64,000 nt of DNA, from assembly GCA_030612585.1 (NCBI GenBank), contig JAUWNP010000001.1, positions 1 to 64,000 of the forward strand, given 5' to 3'. Shown here piece by piece: positions 10,785-19,844 of the stretch; positions within the stretch are counted from its first letter, which is position 1; each line of letters begins with the position of its first letter. Below the pieces are notes generated by a model. That model saw only the letters and a program-made list of their open reading frames with translations. It did no database searches and was not told the origin of the DNA. A program made the translations under genes and the position numbers. Source of the DNA: Anaerolineae bacterium. Its GTDB lineage: Bacteria > Chloroflexota > Anaerolineae > B4-G1.

Positions 10785-11498
10785 ATGATGAACGACGAAG
10801 CACAGGCCGAGTACAGGCCAATGATCAGGGACTTGCCCGTTGATGAGCGCCCGCGCGAGCGGCTGGCCCACGCGGGTGAGGGGGCGCTCTCGATGGCGGA
10901 ACTGCTGGCCATCATCCTGCGCACGGGTGTGGGCGGCGAAAGCGCCCTGGCGTTGGCCACGCGGCTCATCTCGCGCTACGGCGGGTTGCCGGGCCTGGCC
11001 AGGGCCAGTTTCACCGAATTGCAGACCGAGAAAGGACTGGGACCGGCCAAGACGGCACAACTCAAGGCGGCGCTGGAACTGGGTCGCCGGATGCTTCTGG
11101 CTGCCCCAGAAGACCGTTTCGTCGTGCGCTCCCCGGCCGACGTGGCGCAACTCCTGATGGCCGAGATGGGCCATCTAGAACAGGAGCACTTTCGAGTGCT
11201 GTACCTGGATACGCGCAATCGGCTGCTTGACTCCGAAACGGTGTACGTGGGAAGCCTCAACGCCTCACACATTCGGGTGAGCGAGGTATTCCGGGAGGCC
11301 GTCAAACGGAATTGCGCTTCAATCATCGTTGTGCACAACCATCCCTCGGGCGACCCCACGCCCTCACCTGAGGACGTAGAGGTGACTCGCCAGTTGGTGG
11401 CAGCGGGCAACCTGCTGGACATTGAGGTTCTGGACCATTTGATCATCGGGCAGCAACGTTTCGTGAGCCTGCGCGAGCGCGGGCTGGGTTTTGAGTGA
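10785..11498 (+). CDS. radC: RadC family protein (JAB/MPN-type)
   Basis: 237 residues. An N-terminal HhH-like helical region ([20 protein letters not shown]) precedes a C-terminal JAMM metallo-domain whose metal ligands are seen in [16 protein letters not shown]. The family is named for DNA repair but its biochemical role is unsettled. No Shine-Dalgarno sequence precedes the tandem ATG-ATG at 10785; an internal Met at 10821 ([15 protein letters not shown]) matches typical RadC starts, but the promoter position favours the leaderless upstream start. Confidence 0.9.
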   Translation: MMNDEAQAEYRPMIRDLPVDERPRERLAHAGEGALSMAELLAIILRTGVGGESALALATRLISRYGGLPGLARASFTELQTEKGLGPAKTAQLKAALELGRRMLLAAPEDRFVVRSPADVAQLLMAEMGHLEQEHFRVLYLDTRNRLLDSETVYVGSLNASHIRVSEVFREAVKRNCASIIVVHNHPSGDPTPSPEDVEVTRQLVAAGNLLDIEVLDHLIIGQQRFVSLRERGLGFE

Positions 11499-11775
11499 AA
11501 AAGGAGGGGCATATGGGAAGGAGGTAGGCGACATATACGGCGGAGTAGCGATGCAGTACAGACAGTGCATGGAAGCCAGAGGGCGTGAGAGGTGGCGAGT
11601 GCAAAAGCAATACTAGGTGGAGAGTATGGGAGGGCGCTGCGCTTGATGTGGATGCAACGATAAGCGCGTATTGCTGTGTCGGTGTTGCCACGCCGGTGTG
11701 CATAGCGGCGAGACAAACTCACTTTACTAAGTGCGACGGTCTAGGGTGAACCATCGCAGAAGGAGAATAGTACAC
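11499..11775 (+). other. Intergenic region without visible gene
   Basis: 277 bp between radC and the next gene. No frame with family resemblance, no clear terminator. It ends in the AGAAGGAGAA ribosome-binding site of the gene at 11776. Confidence 0.5.
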
Positions 11776-13074
11776 ATGACTAATCTATTACGCAACGGCG
11801 ACTTTGAAATGGACTGGGGTGTGGACAAGAGTCATCGCTGTCTCATATTTCCCGTTGACGGTGAGTCATACGAGACAGACGTAGGAAACATTTTTACGCC
11901 TTCGGGCGGTTGGGTGACCTGGTTTCGCCACGATGCGGGTACGTGGGATCAGCCCGAGGTGCGGGATGCCTGGATGACCCACGACTCCAAGAGGGTGCAC
12001 AGCGGTCAGAAGGGGACGCTTCTGTTTACGTTCTACCGCAAGCACGATGCGGGGTTTCTCCAGCAGGTGCAGACGACGCCGGGGGAAAGGGTGCGCCTGA
12101 CAGCCTGGGCGCATGCCTGGAGTAACCACAAAGTGGAGGGGCATGAATCGTGCGGCGACGATGCGCGCTGTTCTTGCGGTGTGGGCAGGAAGGCAGCGTT
12201 TATCCTGGAGGGCGAGGCGCCTGAGCTGGACGGAGACCCGTGGAATGACGCAATCCCAAACTTCACCTTCTACGCGGGGATTGACCCTACCGGCGGCACC
12301 AACCCGTTTGCCAGCACGGTGGTGTGGGGCCGGGGTGCGCACATCTATAACCAATACGCCCAGATTCCCTCCGTGGAAGAAACGGCTCAGGCTGACACTG
12401 TGACGGTATTCCTCCGCAGCAAAACCTTGTGGCCCTTTAAGCACAACGATGCCTACTGGGACGATGCAGAACTGGTCGCCGTGGGTGGGGCGCTGAAGGT
12501 ACGGCTGAGCTACCAGCCGGTCAGTCCGAGGGTCGGCAAGTCGGTGACAATCGAGGCCCGCTCGCAGACCACCTTGAGCGATGCCCGTCTGGTGATTCGT
12601 CAGCCTTCAGGGGCGGAACTGCCACAGGGAACGGTTGTGACCGGGCGCGATGGAAATTGGTACACGTGGACGTATACCACCTCTCCGCTGAGCGATGTCG
12701 GGAGGTATGAGGCCGTGTTTTCTGCCGCTGGAGATGTGGAGGCGACCGGTGCGTTTACCTGCGCTCCAGACGTACACGGGCTTCCCCGTGAGCAGTACAA
12801 ACGGACTTACGTGTTGCTCCCTCCCGATGCCGACGCGGCTTGGGCTCTGGCGGTGGTGGATGGAGCGTGGAATCGGCATCGGTATACTGTTGGTGGCAGC
12901 GCGGACGATGCCGGTATCGGTGATCTGGACGCGCGGCGGGTGATCGCGGTCAATCCGGGGAAATGGCCCAGCGATTTGCGAGCCTTCTTTGCGGAGCACT
13001 ACCCGGGCGTGGAGTACGTCGCCATCGAGGCCGCCGATCCGCAGGACCTGCAGAGGGAGTTGCGGGCGTTGTAG
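11776..13074 (+). CDS. Hypothetical carbohydrate-binding-like surface protein
   Basis: 432 residues from ATG 11776 (AGGAG at 11761-11765). The opening LLRNGDFEMDWG resembles the first strand of CBM-like jelly-roll domains found in many Chloroflexota proteins. The middle (about 240-330) looks like an immunoglobulin-like strand domain (YQPVSPRVGKSVTIEARS). Only short motifs are recognisable. No signal peptide is visible, which is odd for such domains; an internal Cys-rich segment (CGDDARCSCG) might bind metal. Possibly related to the FecR-domain protein on the other side of the terminator, which also has a jelly-roll-like C-terminal half (inference). Confidence 0.5.
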   Translation: MTNLLRNGDFEMDWGVDKSHRCLIFPVDGESYETDVGNIFTPSGGWVTWFRHDAGTWDQPEVRDAWMTHDSKRVHSGQKGTLLFTFYRKHDAGFLQQVQTTPGERVRLTAWAHAWSNHKVEGHESCGDDARCSCGVGRKAAFILEGEAPELDGDPWNDAIPNFTFYAGIDPTGGTNPFASTVVWGRGAHIYNQYAQIPSVEETAQADTVTVFLRSKTLWPFKHNDAYWDDAELVAVGGALKVRLSYQPVSPRVGKSVTIEARSQTTLSDARLVIRQPSGAELPQGTVVTGRDGNWYTWTYTTSPLSDVGRYEAVFSAAGDVEATGAFTCAPDVHGLPREQYKRTYVLLPPDADAAWALAVVDGAWNRHRYTVGGSADDAGIGDLDARRVIAVNPGKWPSDLRAFFAEHYPGVEYVAIEAADPQDLQRELRAL

Positions 13075-13086
13075 GTACATAGTAGA

Positions 13087-13122
13087 CAAGTAGACAAGGG
13101 GAGCACGTCCCTTGTCTACTTG
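13087..13122 (+). terminator. Perfect 14-bp hairpin terminator built from a tandem repeat
   Basis: CAAGTAGACAAGGG (13087-13100) pairs exactly with CCCTTGTCTACTTG (13109-13122) around an 8-nt loop, followed by a weak pyrimidine run CTTCCTTTT. The left arm belongs to an AGTAGACAAG tandem repeat beginning at 13080. It separates two convergent genes. Confidence 0.75.
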
Positions 13123-13132
13123 CTTCCTTTTA

Positions 13133-14386
13133 CTACTCCTGCCCGATTAACTCGACCTCGGCGATGGCGGACCGGTACGTGTGTCCGGATGCGTATACTG
13201 TGATGGATTTGATCAAGATAGGCACTTGGCCGTCTCGTGATAGCAGCGGAACCAGGTTGTCCGAATCATAGGGGTACCAGGTATCCTCCGGCACATGGAT
13301 ATGTTTATAAGGTATGGGGCAAATCTTGCAGAAAGGCTCATTCCCAGGGGTGCTTGTATCCAGGAGTGAATAGAAGCCCTGCAGCCACTCCCGATCTGCA
13401 CCGTCGGCATCTTTGTAGACAATGCGTACCATCACCGGGCATTCAGTTCCTTGCGAGCCGCACACCGGCACGTCGTGCTCCTTGATGCGCAGCAGGAGAT
13501 GCAGCTGCAGGAGACTGAAGTCGCGGATGTCTGCGTCGAGTATTTGAGTGATACCGGTTTCAGCGTGACCTATTCCCCTACGCTCAATGACGACGACCGG
13601 TTGGCCTTCTACTTCGGTCCTTTGCGCCTCACCCCTTGGTTCGCCTTCAACCTCGGGTTCCACGCTGTAGCTGACCCAACCCTCCTTCCCCAAAGGATCC
13701 GCAAAGTTGTTGTTGACGATCAGGCTAGGAGCGGCAGGCAGCGGGCCGCGGAGTTCTTCATCATCCATGATGGCACGCTCCGCTGGCCCGAGTCGCGTGG
13801 GCAGTTCACTGCTGCTCACATCGGCCTGTCCGTCGCGTACCGTGACCTCAGTCGTTGTCCCGTTGACCTTGACTTCGTAACTTCCCTCTGTGAGCGTGGC
13901 TGCTCCGTGGGGTGTGTGCACTTCGACGACCGTAGGCCGCCCTTCGTGGCTGGGGACGCTGATGCGCGCGCGTCCGGCCCTCACCTCCAGCATGACTTTG
14001 TGGGGCAGGCGGCTGGTGGGGAAGCGCGGGGAGCGCGCCGACGAAAGCACGACCTCTGTGTTGTGATGAAGTTGGACTGTGGCAATGATGACAGGATCAT
14101 CTGTGTGTGGGGCGTGCACCACGAGCCGACCAGAGGTGGCGTCTGTGTCCACGATCGTGCGCTCGGGGATGTCATCGCGATCTTCGGCGATAGCGACCGG
14201 TTCGCCCCGACCAGCCAGCGTGACGCTCAACGGCGGCTGCTGCACCTCGAGGGTTACCTTCTGTCTGATGTGGGCGTTGAGGATGTACCAACGGACACCC
14301 AGTGGCACGGCAATAGTCAGACTTACGCAGATGAAGAACGATGTCAGGAGGACGATCCAAGCCAGGCGTTCGGGGTTTCTTTTCAT
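13133..14386 (-). CDS. Membrane-anchored FecR-domain protein
   Basis: 417 residues. An N-terminal TM anchor (about 9-31) is followed by an extracytoplasmic FecR-like beta domain (about 60-200: TLTEGSYEVKVNGTTTEVTV, VVEVHTPHGAA) and a C-terminal domain of about 190 residues with a jelly-roll look (LIVNNNFADPLGKEGWVSYS) and two CxxC-like pairs (VCGSQGTEC, CKIC). FecR domains sense polymers or regulate sigma factors; no sigma factor or TonB receptor lies nearby, so a structural or envelope role is more likely. The start overlaps the acyP stop by 4 nt (ATGA), so the two are coupled. Confidence 0.65.
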   Translation of the reverse strand: MKRNPERLAWIVLLTSFFICVSLTIAVPLGVRWYILNAHIRQKVTLEVQQPPLSVTLAGRGEPVAIAEDRDDIPERTIVDTDATSGRLVVHAPHTDDPVIIATVQLHHNTEVVLSSARSPRFPTSRLPHKVMLEVRAGRARISVPSHEGRPTVVEVHTPHGAATLTEGSYEVKVNGTTTEVTVRDGQADVSSSELPTRLGPAERAIMDDEELRGPLPAAPSLIVNNNFADPLGKEGWVSYSVEPEVEGEPRGEAQRTEVEGQPVVVIERRGIGHAETGITQILDADIRDFSLLQLHLLLRIKEHDVPVCGSQGTECPVMVRIVYKDADGADREWLQGFYSLLDTSTPGNEPFCKICPIPYKHIHVPEDTWYPYDSDNLVPLLSRDGQVPILIKSITVYASGHTYRSAIAEVELIGQE

Positions 14387-14679
14387 AGGTACCGTACCCC
14401 GAAGCGTTCGAATTCGCCGCTAGGAGTTTCCCACTCGACATCCACTCGCTGCACCGCCGAATAGGGAGAACCACGGTGCAGGAAAGCCAGGAAGTTATTC
14501 AGCGCCTCGCGCTGGCCCTCGCCCACGGTCTCCACTGTGCCGTCCCAGCGGTTGGCGACCCAGCCGGTAAGCCCCAGTTGCTGCGCGGCGCGGATGGTGT
14601 AGTAGCGGAAGTTAACCCCTTGCACGTATCCGTGAACGATGGCGTGCAGGCGGGCTTCTGGTTTTGGTTTCTCTCCCAT
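14383..14679 (-). CDS. acyP: Acylphosphatase
   Basis: 98 residues, full family length. Hydrolyses acyl phosphates. The catalytic Arg is in GYVQGVNFRYYT and the catalytic Asn in GWVANRWDGTVE. ATG 14679 follows AGGAGTGTGAAAG. Short intergenic distance from the radical SAM gene upstream and a 4-nt overlap with the FecR gene downstream put it in the minus-strand block. Confidence 0.95.
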   Translation of the reverse strand: MGEKPKPEARLHAIVHGYVQGVNFRYYTIRAAQQLGLTGWVANRWDGTVETVGEGQREALNNFLAFLHRGSPYSAVQRVDVEWETPSGEFERFGVRYL

Positions 14680-14691
14680 CTTTCACACTCC

Positions 14692-15630
14692 TCACAGGAT
14701 GCGGAGAAAACGTGGCACCCGCTTGTCGAAGCGGTGTAGACCGACCTCGCGAGCCTGCTGTACGGCCTGCTCGTACTCCGCCCGTGTGATAGGACGGTCG
14801 AGCGGTGGTAGTTCAGCGGCCTTGTAGCAGGGCCGGTACTGATCCATAATGTTTATGTAAGTGTCGCGTGAGACCTCTTCTGCCAGGAAGCGGGCGATTT
14901 CGGCTGTCCCGGCCAGTTCGTCTGGCAGCACCAGGTGGCGCACGAGCAGTCCTCGCAGCGCGATGCCGTTCTCGTCAAGCACCAGGTCGCCTACCTGGCG
15001 GTACATCTCTTTGATGGCGGTCTGGTTGACCGTTGGATAAGCCTTGACTTTGGAGTACTTCTGCGCAGTCTCCGCGTTGGCGTACTTCATATCCGGCATG
15101 TAGATGTCCACCACGCCGTAGAGCAATACAAGCGCCGCGAGGGAGTCGTAGCCGCCGGTATTGTAGACCAGTGGCAGGCTCAGCCCTGCCTGGGCGGCGA
15201 TGAGTACGGCGGCCAGAATCTGTGGCACGACGTGGGTGGGCGAAACGAGGTTGATGTTATGACACCCTTGTGCCTGGAGCGAGAGCATCATCGCGGCCAG
15301 TTCCTCCGGTTCGATTTTCTGCCCGTGGCCCAGTTGGCTGATGTCGTAGTTCTGGCAGAACTGGCAGTTGAGGTTGCACCAGGCGAAGAAGATGGTGCCG
15401 GAGCCACGCCACCCTCGCAGTGGGTCCTCTTCCCCCAGGTGGGGGTGGTAACTGGTGACGACGGCCCGCACGCCGGTATTACAAGAACCGGCACGCTCGT
15501 GGCGGTCCACGCGGCACTCCCGGCCGCAGAAGTCGCAGGCATGCAATCGCTCGTAGGCGGCTTGCACGCGCCGCTTCAACTCGCCTGAGCGAAGCAGTGC
15601 CAGATAAGCAGGTTCAAATGCTGTACTCAC
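14692..15630 (-). CDS. PflX-like radical SAM protein
   Basis: 312 residues starting at GTG 15630; that codon overlaps the stop of the upstream gene (GTGA), indicating translational coupling. An N-terminal Cys motif (CDFCGRECRVDR...C) precedes the radical SAM cluster CNLNCQFC (CxxxCxxC) in a FFAWCNLNCQFCQNYDIS context. This is the COG1313/PflX type, related to glycyl-radical activating enzymes, but no glycyl-radical enzyme lies in the window and the substrate is unknown. A longer frame upstream exists but lies inside the exonuclease gene. Confidence 0.88.
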   Translation of the reverse strand: MSTAFEPAYLALLRSGELKRRVQAAYERLHACDFCGRECRVDRHERAGSCNTGVRAVVTSYHPHLGEEDPLRGWRGSGTIFFAWCNLNCQFCQNYDISQLGHGQKIEPEELAAMMLSLQAQGCHNINLVSPTHVVPQILAAVLIAAQAGLSLPLVYNTGGYDSLAALVLLYGVVDIYMPDMKYANAETAQKYSKVKAYPTVNQTAIKEMYRQVGDLVLDENGIALRGLLVRHLVLPDELAGTAEIARFLAEEVSRDTYINIMDQYRPCYKAAELPPLDRPITRAEYEQAVQQAREVGLHRFDKRVPRFLRIL

Positions 15631-16160
15631 CACCGCACCGGTACCTTGTGTACGCGCCAATGGCGATCGCGATACTTGACGTAGCCGTTGCGCTGGCCGA
15701 ACTGGTAAACTTGCCAGGTCACCTCGACATCGCGACGGCAGTAGGCGATGACCTTGTCCAGTTGGCCTTGACGGAACCAGCGCACGGCCTGTAACCCGTC
15801 GGCGCTTTTTGTCTCCCCCAGCGTGGCGGTAGCGACGGCGTCGAGGGATAGCCTCCAACCGAGTGTGTGGTGCAGGTCGTCGAGCATGTCGAGCGTGGGG
15901 ATGCGCTCCAGTCTCTCGGTGGTGTAAGCGTGCAAAACCTCGTAGTCGAAACGGAGCACGTTGTAGCCGACCACCAGGTCTGCTCCACGCAGTGCGGCGA
16001 TAAGGTGGTCCACTTCTTGCTCGGTGTAATCACGGTAGACGTCCTCGGCGGCGTTGTAGGTCACAGCAACTGCCAGGTGCATGTCGCGGATGCGATTCCA
16101 GCCTCCTACCTCGTCGGCTGTATATTGGGTCTCCAGGTCGAAGACGACGATGTTGCGCAT
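15627..16160 (-). CDS. RNase H-like 3'-5' exonuclease domain protein
   Basis: 177 residues. DEDD-type fold: VVFDLETQ (D8, E10), DLVVGYNVLRFDYEVL and IAYCRRDVEVTWQVYQF. Matches the YprB/RNase_H_2 family in length and motif order. It is a stand-alone nuclease domain with no helicase fused. Translationally coupled to the downstream radical SAM gene. Confidence 0.85.
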   Translation of the reverse strand: MRNIVVFDLETQYTADEVGGWNRIRDMHLAVAVTYNAAEDVYRDYTEQEVDHLIAALRGADLVVGYNVLRFDYEVLHAYTTERLERIPTLDMLDDLHHTLGWRLSLDAVATATLGETKSADGLQAVRWFRQGQLDKVIAYCRRDVEVTWQVYQFGQRNGYVKYRDRHWRVHKVPVRW

Positions 16161-16184
16161 CGGATGTTCCTCGTTTGTAACGGA

Positions 16185-17396
16185 CTAGCGGCGGCGACGG
16201 ATCCCGCCAATCATCGGCACGGCCATCAATAGGCTCAACAGCCATAGTCCTATCCAGACGCCGATTTGCTCAACCCAGGCCCGCCAAGGGGCCTGGGGCT
16301 CCAGGCTTGCCCGCCACGCAGTCTCCAGACCACTCAGGCTGACGTTGAAAGCCTCCTGTACTCCCCCTGCGCAACTGGCACCGTTGGCATAGGCTGCCAG
16401 CAGAGTGCGTATCCCTTCAGCGCTGTATTGCTCACGAATGAATTGCACTATACTACCACTCTGGGCGTAGGCCAGAAACGCGGTGTGTGAAGCGGGTGAG
16501 AAGGGGACGCATAGAGCATCCAGGGGAAGGAGTTCCCCCGCCACGCGTGCCTCTTCGAGCACCATAGTGTACTCCGGCGTCGGCAACTGTTCGTTGACCG
16601 TGGACAGCCCTTCGTCCAGCCACTCGGGGACGTACTTATAGCCGGTTGGCGTGACAGCCTGATAGACCAGCAGGTGAGTGATTTCGTGTGGGATGTAGCG
16701 CATCATGCGCGATATGTAGACTTCTTCTTCAAATGGGATGGCGACGACGATCACGCCCAATTCGGGATGCGCCTGGCCGCCCACCCACTCCCGTCCTGCG
16801 AGTGCCATCGCCGCCTTGAGATTGTGCTGCGAGTCATAGATGTAGACGTTGATAGACTCGGGCACTGGGGCGCGCAGTTCCACGTTGCTCTCCTCCAGGC
16901 TGGACTGGGCGATGTCGAGCGCCGCCTGACCGAAAGGCAGGTCGCCGTGCCCTTCGATCCAGTGGATGGTGAGGCCGTCAGCGCTGAGTTGTTCCCAGCG
17001 GAAGCGATTATCCGTGTATTCGAACTGCTGGGGCTCTGTAGTAAGAGTATTGCCCGCAGCGTCCTCAATCCGCCACCAGAAGGTGATTGTGGCGAACGGC
17101 GGCAGGGGGGAACGGCGCAAGTCGTGTGTGTGGTTAATGCTGATTTTGCGGGCTGACTCGGTAGGTACATTCACAGACTCGGCCCGCTCGTTGCCTGTGG
17201 CGCGAAAGAACAGGTAGACCTGGGTGATTTCGGCGTCGGAGGTGGCCTGCAGCGTGAATGTAACTTGCTGGGCGTAACTGTAGCCGGCTTTGTTCTCGAC
17301 CACGGTAATACCATCGGCTACGGCAGTGGACGCAGCCGGCAAAAACACCAGCGCCAGAACGAGGCTGGCGATTTTTCTCCATTCGCTATTCGCCAT
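16185..17396 (-). CDS. Peptidase MA-like gluzincin metalloprotease, membrane-anchored
   Basis: 403 residues. Signal peptide 1-28, an N-terminal Ig-like region, then a gluzincin active site IPHEITHLLVY (HExxH) with a downstream Glu in VPEWLDEGLST. A C-terminal TM helix (about 375-398) is followed by RRRR, so the enzyme faces outward. The start lies inside a short tandem repeat (GAATAGC/GAATGGC units, 17380-17412); residues MANSEW are therefore repeat-encoded and the exact start is uncertain. Lies between HEAT and exonuclease genes. Confidence 0.8.
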   Translation of the reverse strand: MANSEWRKIASLVLALVFLPAASTAVADGITVVENKAGYSYAQQVTFTLQATSDAEITQVYLFFRATGNERAESVNVPTESARKISINHTHDLRRSPLPPFATITFWWRIEDAAGNTLTTEPQQFEYTDNRFRWEQLSADGLTIHWIEGHGDLPFGQAALDIAQSSLEESNVELRAPVPESINVYIYDSQHNLKAAMALAGREWVGGQAHPELGVIVVAIPFEEEVYISRMMRYIPHEITHLLVYQAVTPTGYKYVPEWLDEGLSTVNEQLPTPEYTMVLEEARVAGELLPLDALCVPFSPASHTAFLAYAQSGSIVQFIREQYSAEGIRTLLAAYANGASCAGGVQEAFNVSLSGLETAWRASLEPQAPWRAWVEQIGVWIGLWLLSLLMAVPMIGGIRRRR

Positions 17397-17425
17397 TTGC
17401 TATTCGCTATTTGTAACGAATTCGC

Positions 17426-18376
17426 TCACGAATTCGGCTCTTTGGCTAGCCTGGTGAAGAACTCTGACAGGTCCTCGTGCAGGAACTCCAATTCATCCAA
17501 GGCGGCTTCGGCCGCGGTTCGCGTGGCCTCGTTCTCTGCCAGGCAATAATGCTCCAGAATCTCCCGCGCCTTGTCGCCCCCGATCTGCCCCAGGGCCCAC
17601 AGTGCTGCTTCTTGTACCTCGGGGTCAACGTCATCGGCCAGTTTCTCCAGTTCGGGCACGGTCTCGTGAAGTTGAAGTTCGCCACAGGCCCAGGTGGCTT
17701 CGTAGCGCAGTTCAGGGTTAGGGCTGGAGATCTGTTGCCGCACATGGCGGGTCCAGCGGGTGTCGGCGCTGCGCCCCATGGCGAAGACGGCGCTGATGCG
17801 CACCTTCTCCACCGGCGCGGCGTAAGCCTCGCTGATCAATTCTGCTATGGTCTCGTTGCCAACGTAAGCCAGTGACTCCAGTGCCCGTCGCCGCACTTCT
17901 ATGTGCTCGTCTGCGGCTTGGCACGCGTCCAGCAGGGCCTCGTAAGCCGTGGCACGTGGCCCGGGACGCATCTTCCCAAGTTCGCCCATCAGGATGAAGC
18001 GATCCAGCGATGTGGCCGCAGCCGTTCGCACGGTAACAGCTCCGTCTTCCCGCAGGCGCGCTGCCAGGAGTGGGACCAGGCGCACGTCTTCGTCCTCCCA
18101 CAGTCCCTCGATCGCTGCCGTGCGTACCTCGGCGTCTTCGTCTTCCATCCCCAGGCGGAAGAGCGCGCCGAAGTCCACCTCGAAATCTGCCTCGGCCAGT
18201 TCCACCAGCCGTGCAATCAGCCGCCGCCGCAACCCGACGGGCAAGCACGGCCACACCTCGCGCACGCGCGCCACGCCTTCGGCCTTCAGGCTTGAGAAGT
18301 AGTACAGCGACGCCTGGGCCGGCATCTCGACGCTTTCACGCAATTCGTCAAGCAAAAGGTCAAGTGGACGTCTCAT
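17426..18376 (-). CDS. HEAT-repeat protein
   Basis: 316 residues, almost all helical HEAT/PBS-lyase-like repeats of about 30 residues with the pattern DxDxxVRxxAxxALG (for example VDPEVQEAALWALGQIGGD, NPELRYEATWACGELQ). No catalytic motif. Probably a protein-interaction scaffold. It begins 1 nt after the rseP stop, so the two are likely cotranscribed. Confidence 0.85.
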   Translation of the reverse strand: MRRPLDLLLDELRESVEMPAQASLYYFSSLKAEGVARVREVWPCLPVGLRRRLIARLVELAEADFEVDFGALFRLGMEDEDAEVRTAAIEGLWEDEDVRLVPLLAARLREDGAVTVRTAAATSLDRFILMGELGKMRPGPRATAYEALLDACQAADEHIEVRRRALESLAYVGNETIAELISEAYAAPVEKVRISAVFAMGRSADTRWTRHVRQQISSPNPELRYEATWACGELQLHETVPELEKLADDVDPEVQEAALWALGQIGGDKAREILEHYCLAENEATRTAAEAALDELEFLHEDLSEFFTRLAKEPNS

Positions 18377-18377
18377 C

Positions 18378-19709
18378 TCACTCTAGCCATGACCAGGGGA
18401 TGATTGGATTGATGAGGTCTTGAAGCATCATCAAAGCCATCAGGCCGATCAGGATCATCAGGCCCACGGAGTGAATGGCCATTTCGCGTTCGGGCGAGAT
18501 GCGTCGGCCGCGCACAGCCTCAATGAGCACGAGGAAGATGCGCCCGCCGTCGAGAGCGGGAAGGGGCAGCAGGTTAGCCAGGCCTAGGGCCAGGCTAATG
18601 AGCGACGCAGTCTGCAACGCGCGGAAAGCCATGCCCCATCTGATGCTCTGTTGCAGGGAAATGGCCAGTATTTCGCTGATGCCGACCATGCTGGTCGGGC
18701 GTGCCTCCTGGGGGGTTATGTCGCCCCGGGCAAGCAGTGCCGGAACCTGCACGGTCATCAGGATAGTGGCGGTGACGTCGTTGATGCCGGCATGCAGTGC
18801 TTCAGGGAGGCTGTAGTACCGCACCGTGTTCCGGTCGGGCCAGGGGGCCATCAAGATGCCCAGGAGGCCATGTCCTTCGGAGGTGCGCTGGGGCCTGGCT
18901 ATCAAGGTTAGTGTCTCTTCTCCGCGCAAGACGGTGAGTTCAATGTCCTGTTCTGGCGCGGCTTGAACGATGCTGCGCAGTTGTTCCAGACCACCGTAGA
19001 GGCTTTCTCCCTCAATGCATTCCTTCCCAATAGCCACAATAATGTCATGGGGCTGCAACTCTGCTTCTTCGGCTGCGGACTCTGGTTCCACGCCAGTGAC
19101 TTCGACCACCCATCTTTCGGGATGGCCGGCGGCGTATGCGCCGACGAGCAGCACCAGGGCGGCGATGATGTTGAACACTGGCCCTGCGGCCATCACCGCC
19201 ACGCGCCAGCGTTTGGGTTGGACCGCCAGGCTGAGCGGATCGGAGGGATCCTCTTCGCCGGTCATTTTCACGAACGCACCCATGGGCAGCCAGTTAAGGC
19301 TGTACAGAGTGCCGGGCTCAAAGGTGGTCAACTCGCCGCGCAAGTGCAAGCCCTCGTGCGTGGCCTCAGAGTCGAGTTCTCGATACTCTGTATCCGAATC
19401 GAGCATTGTCAGGCGACGCAGGACGTAGGTGCCATCGTCCCGCTTGTGGGCGACGGCATCCACGTGGACGTCGGCTGCCAGTCCGGGGGGCAGCCGGAAT
19501 CCTGCCGGGATGATCACGCGCATAACGCCGATATCGAGATAGCCTTTGCCGCGCCACAATTTTAGCAGGCGGGGCGGGAATCCAAATCCAAATTCCTCGA
19601 CCCGCACTCCCGCCAACTTGGCAAAGATGAAGTGGCCCAGTTCGTGAATCAGAATGATAGGCCCCAGCACGACGACCAGTGTGCCAACCAGCCATAATAC
19701 AACGTTCAT
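18378..19709 (-). CDS. rseP: Site-2 protease RseP-like (M50)
   Basis: 443 residues. Intramembrane zinc metalloprotease: HELGH in TM1 (H22, E23, H26), LLPLPALDGGRIF near the C-terminus carrying the third metal ligand (Asp), and a PDZ domain in the middle (about 225-310, VEPESAAEEAELQPHDIIVAI). The loop between TM1 and PDZ carries an insert with acidic patches (residues about 80-140). Such proteases clip anti-sigma factors or signal-peptide remnants. Preceded by a promoter and leader at 19710-19844. Confidence 0.95.
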   Translation of the reverse strand: MNVVLWLVGTLVVVLGPIILIHELGHFIFAKLAGVRVEEFGFGFPPRLLKLWRGKGYLDIGVMRVIIPAGFRLPPGLAADVHVDAVAHKRDDGTYVLRRLTMLDSDTEYRELDSEATHEGLHLRGELTTFEPGTLYSLNWLPMGAFVKMTGEEDPSDPLSLAVQPKRWRVAVMAAGPVFNIIAALVLLVGAYAAGHPERWVVEVTGVEPESAAEEAELQPHDIIVAIGKECIEGESLYGGLEQLRSIVQAAPEQDIELTVLRGEETLTLIARPQRTSEGHGLLGILMAPWPDRNTVRYYSLPEALHAGINDVTATILMTVQVPALLARGDITPQEARPTSMVGISEILAISLQQSIRWGMAFRALQTASLISLALGLANLLPLPALDGGRIFLVLIEAVRGRRISPEREMAIHSVGLMILIGLMALMMLQDLINPIIPWSWLE

Positions 19710-19729
19710 CTAGTCTACTCTCCGTGTTC

Positions 19730-19807
19730 TCAATCAGAAGCGGGCGCTTGCGACGCCCGCCCTGCTTTTTGTGAGCCTGTGTTAGCAGGCGTACCATCTT
19801 TACTCAT
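19730..19807 (-). other. Possible leaderless 25-codon leader ORF ahead of rseP
   Basis: ATG 19807 to TGA 19730 would encode MSKDGTPANTGSQ then a short Ala/Ser-rich end. It lies 8 bp from a TATAAT box and covers two hairpins: GCGGGCG/CGCCCGC (19740-19746, 19754-19760) and GCCTG/CAGGC (about 19778-19793). It may be a leader peptide or just a structured leader; no homologue is known to me. Confidence 0.3.
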
Positions 19808-19815
19808 CTCCTCAT

Positions 19816-19844
19816 ATTATACCCTCAGCGGCCCAAACCTGCAA
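19816..19844 (-). promoter_or_regulatory. Promoter for rseP leader
   Basis: On the minus strand TTGCAG (19844-19839), 17 bp, TATAAT (19821-19816). The -35 box is inside the last codons of the upstream P-loop gene. Confidence 0.6.

Noticed and set aside
13451..14464. 337-codon plus-strand frame
   Set aside because: Shadow of the FecR-domain and acylphosphatase genes.
15631..15858. 76-residue N-terminal extension of the radical SAM protein
   Set aside because: It lies in the exonuclease gene, is Arg/Ser-rich, and GTG 15630 is coupled to the upstream stop.
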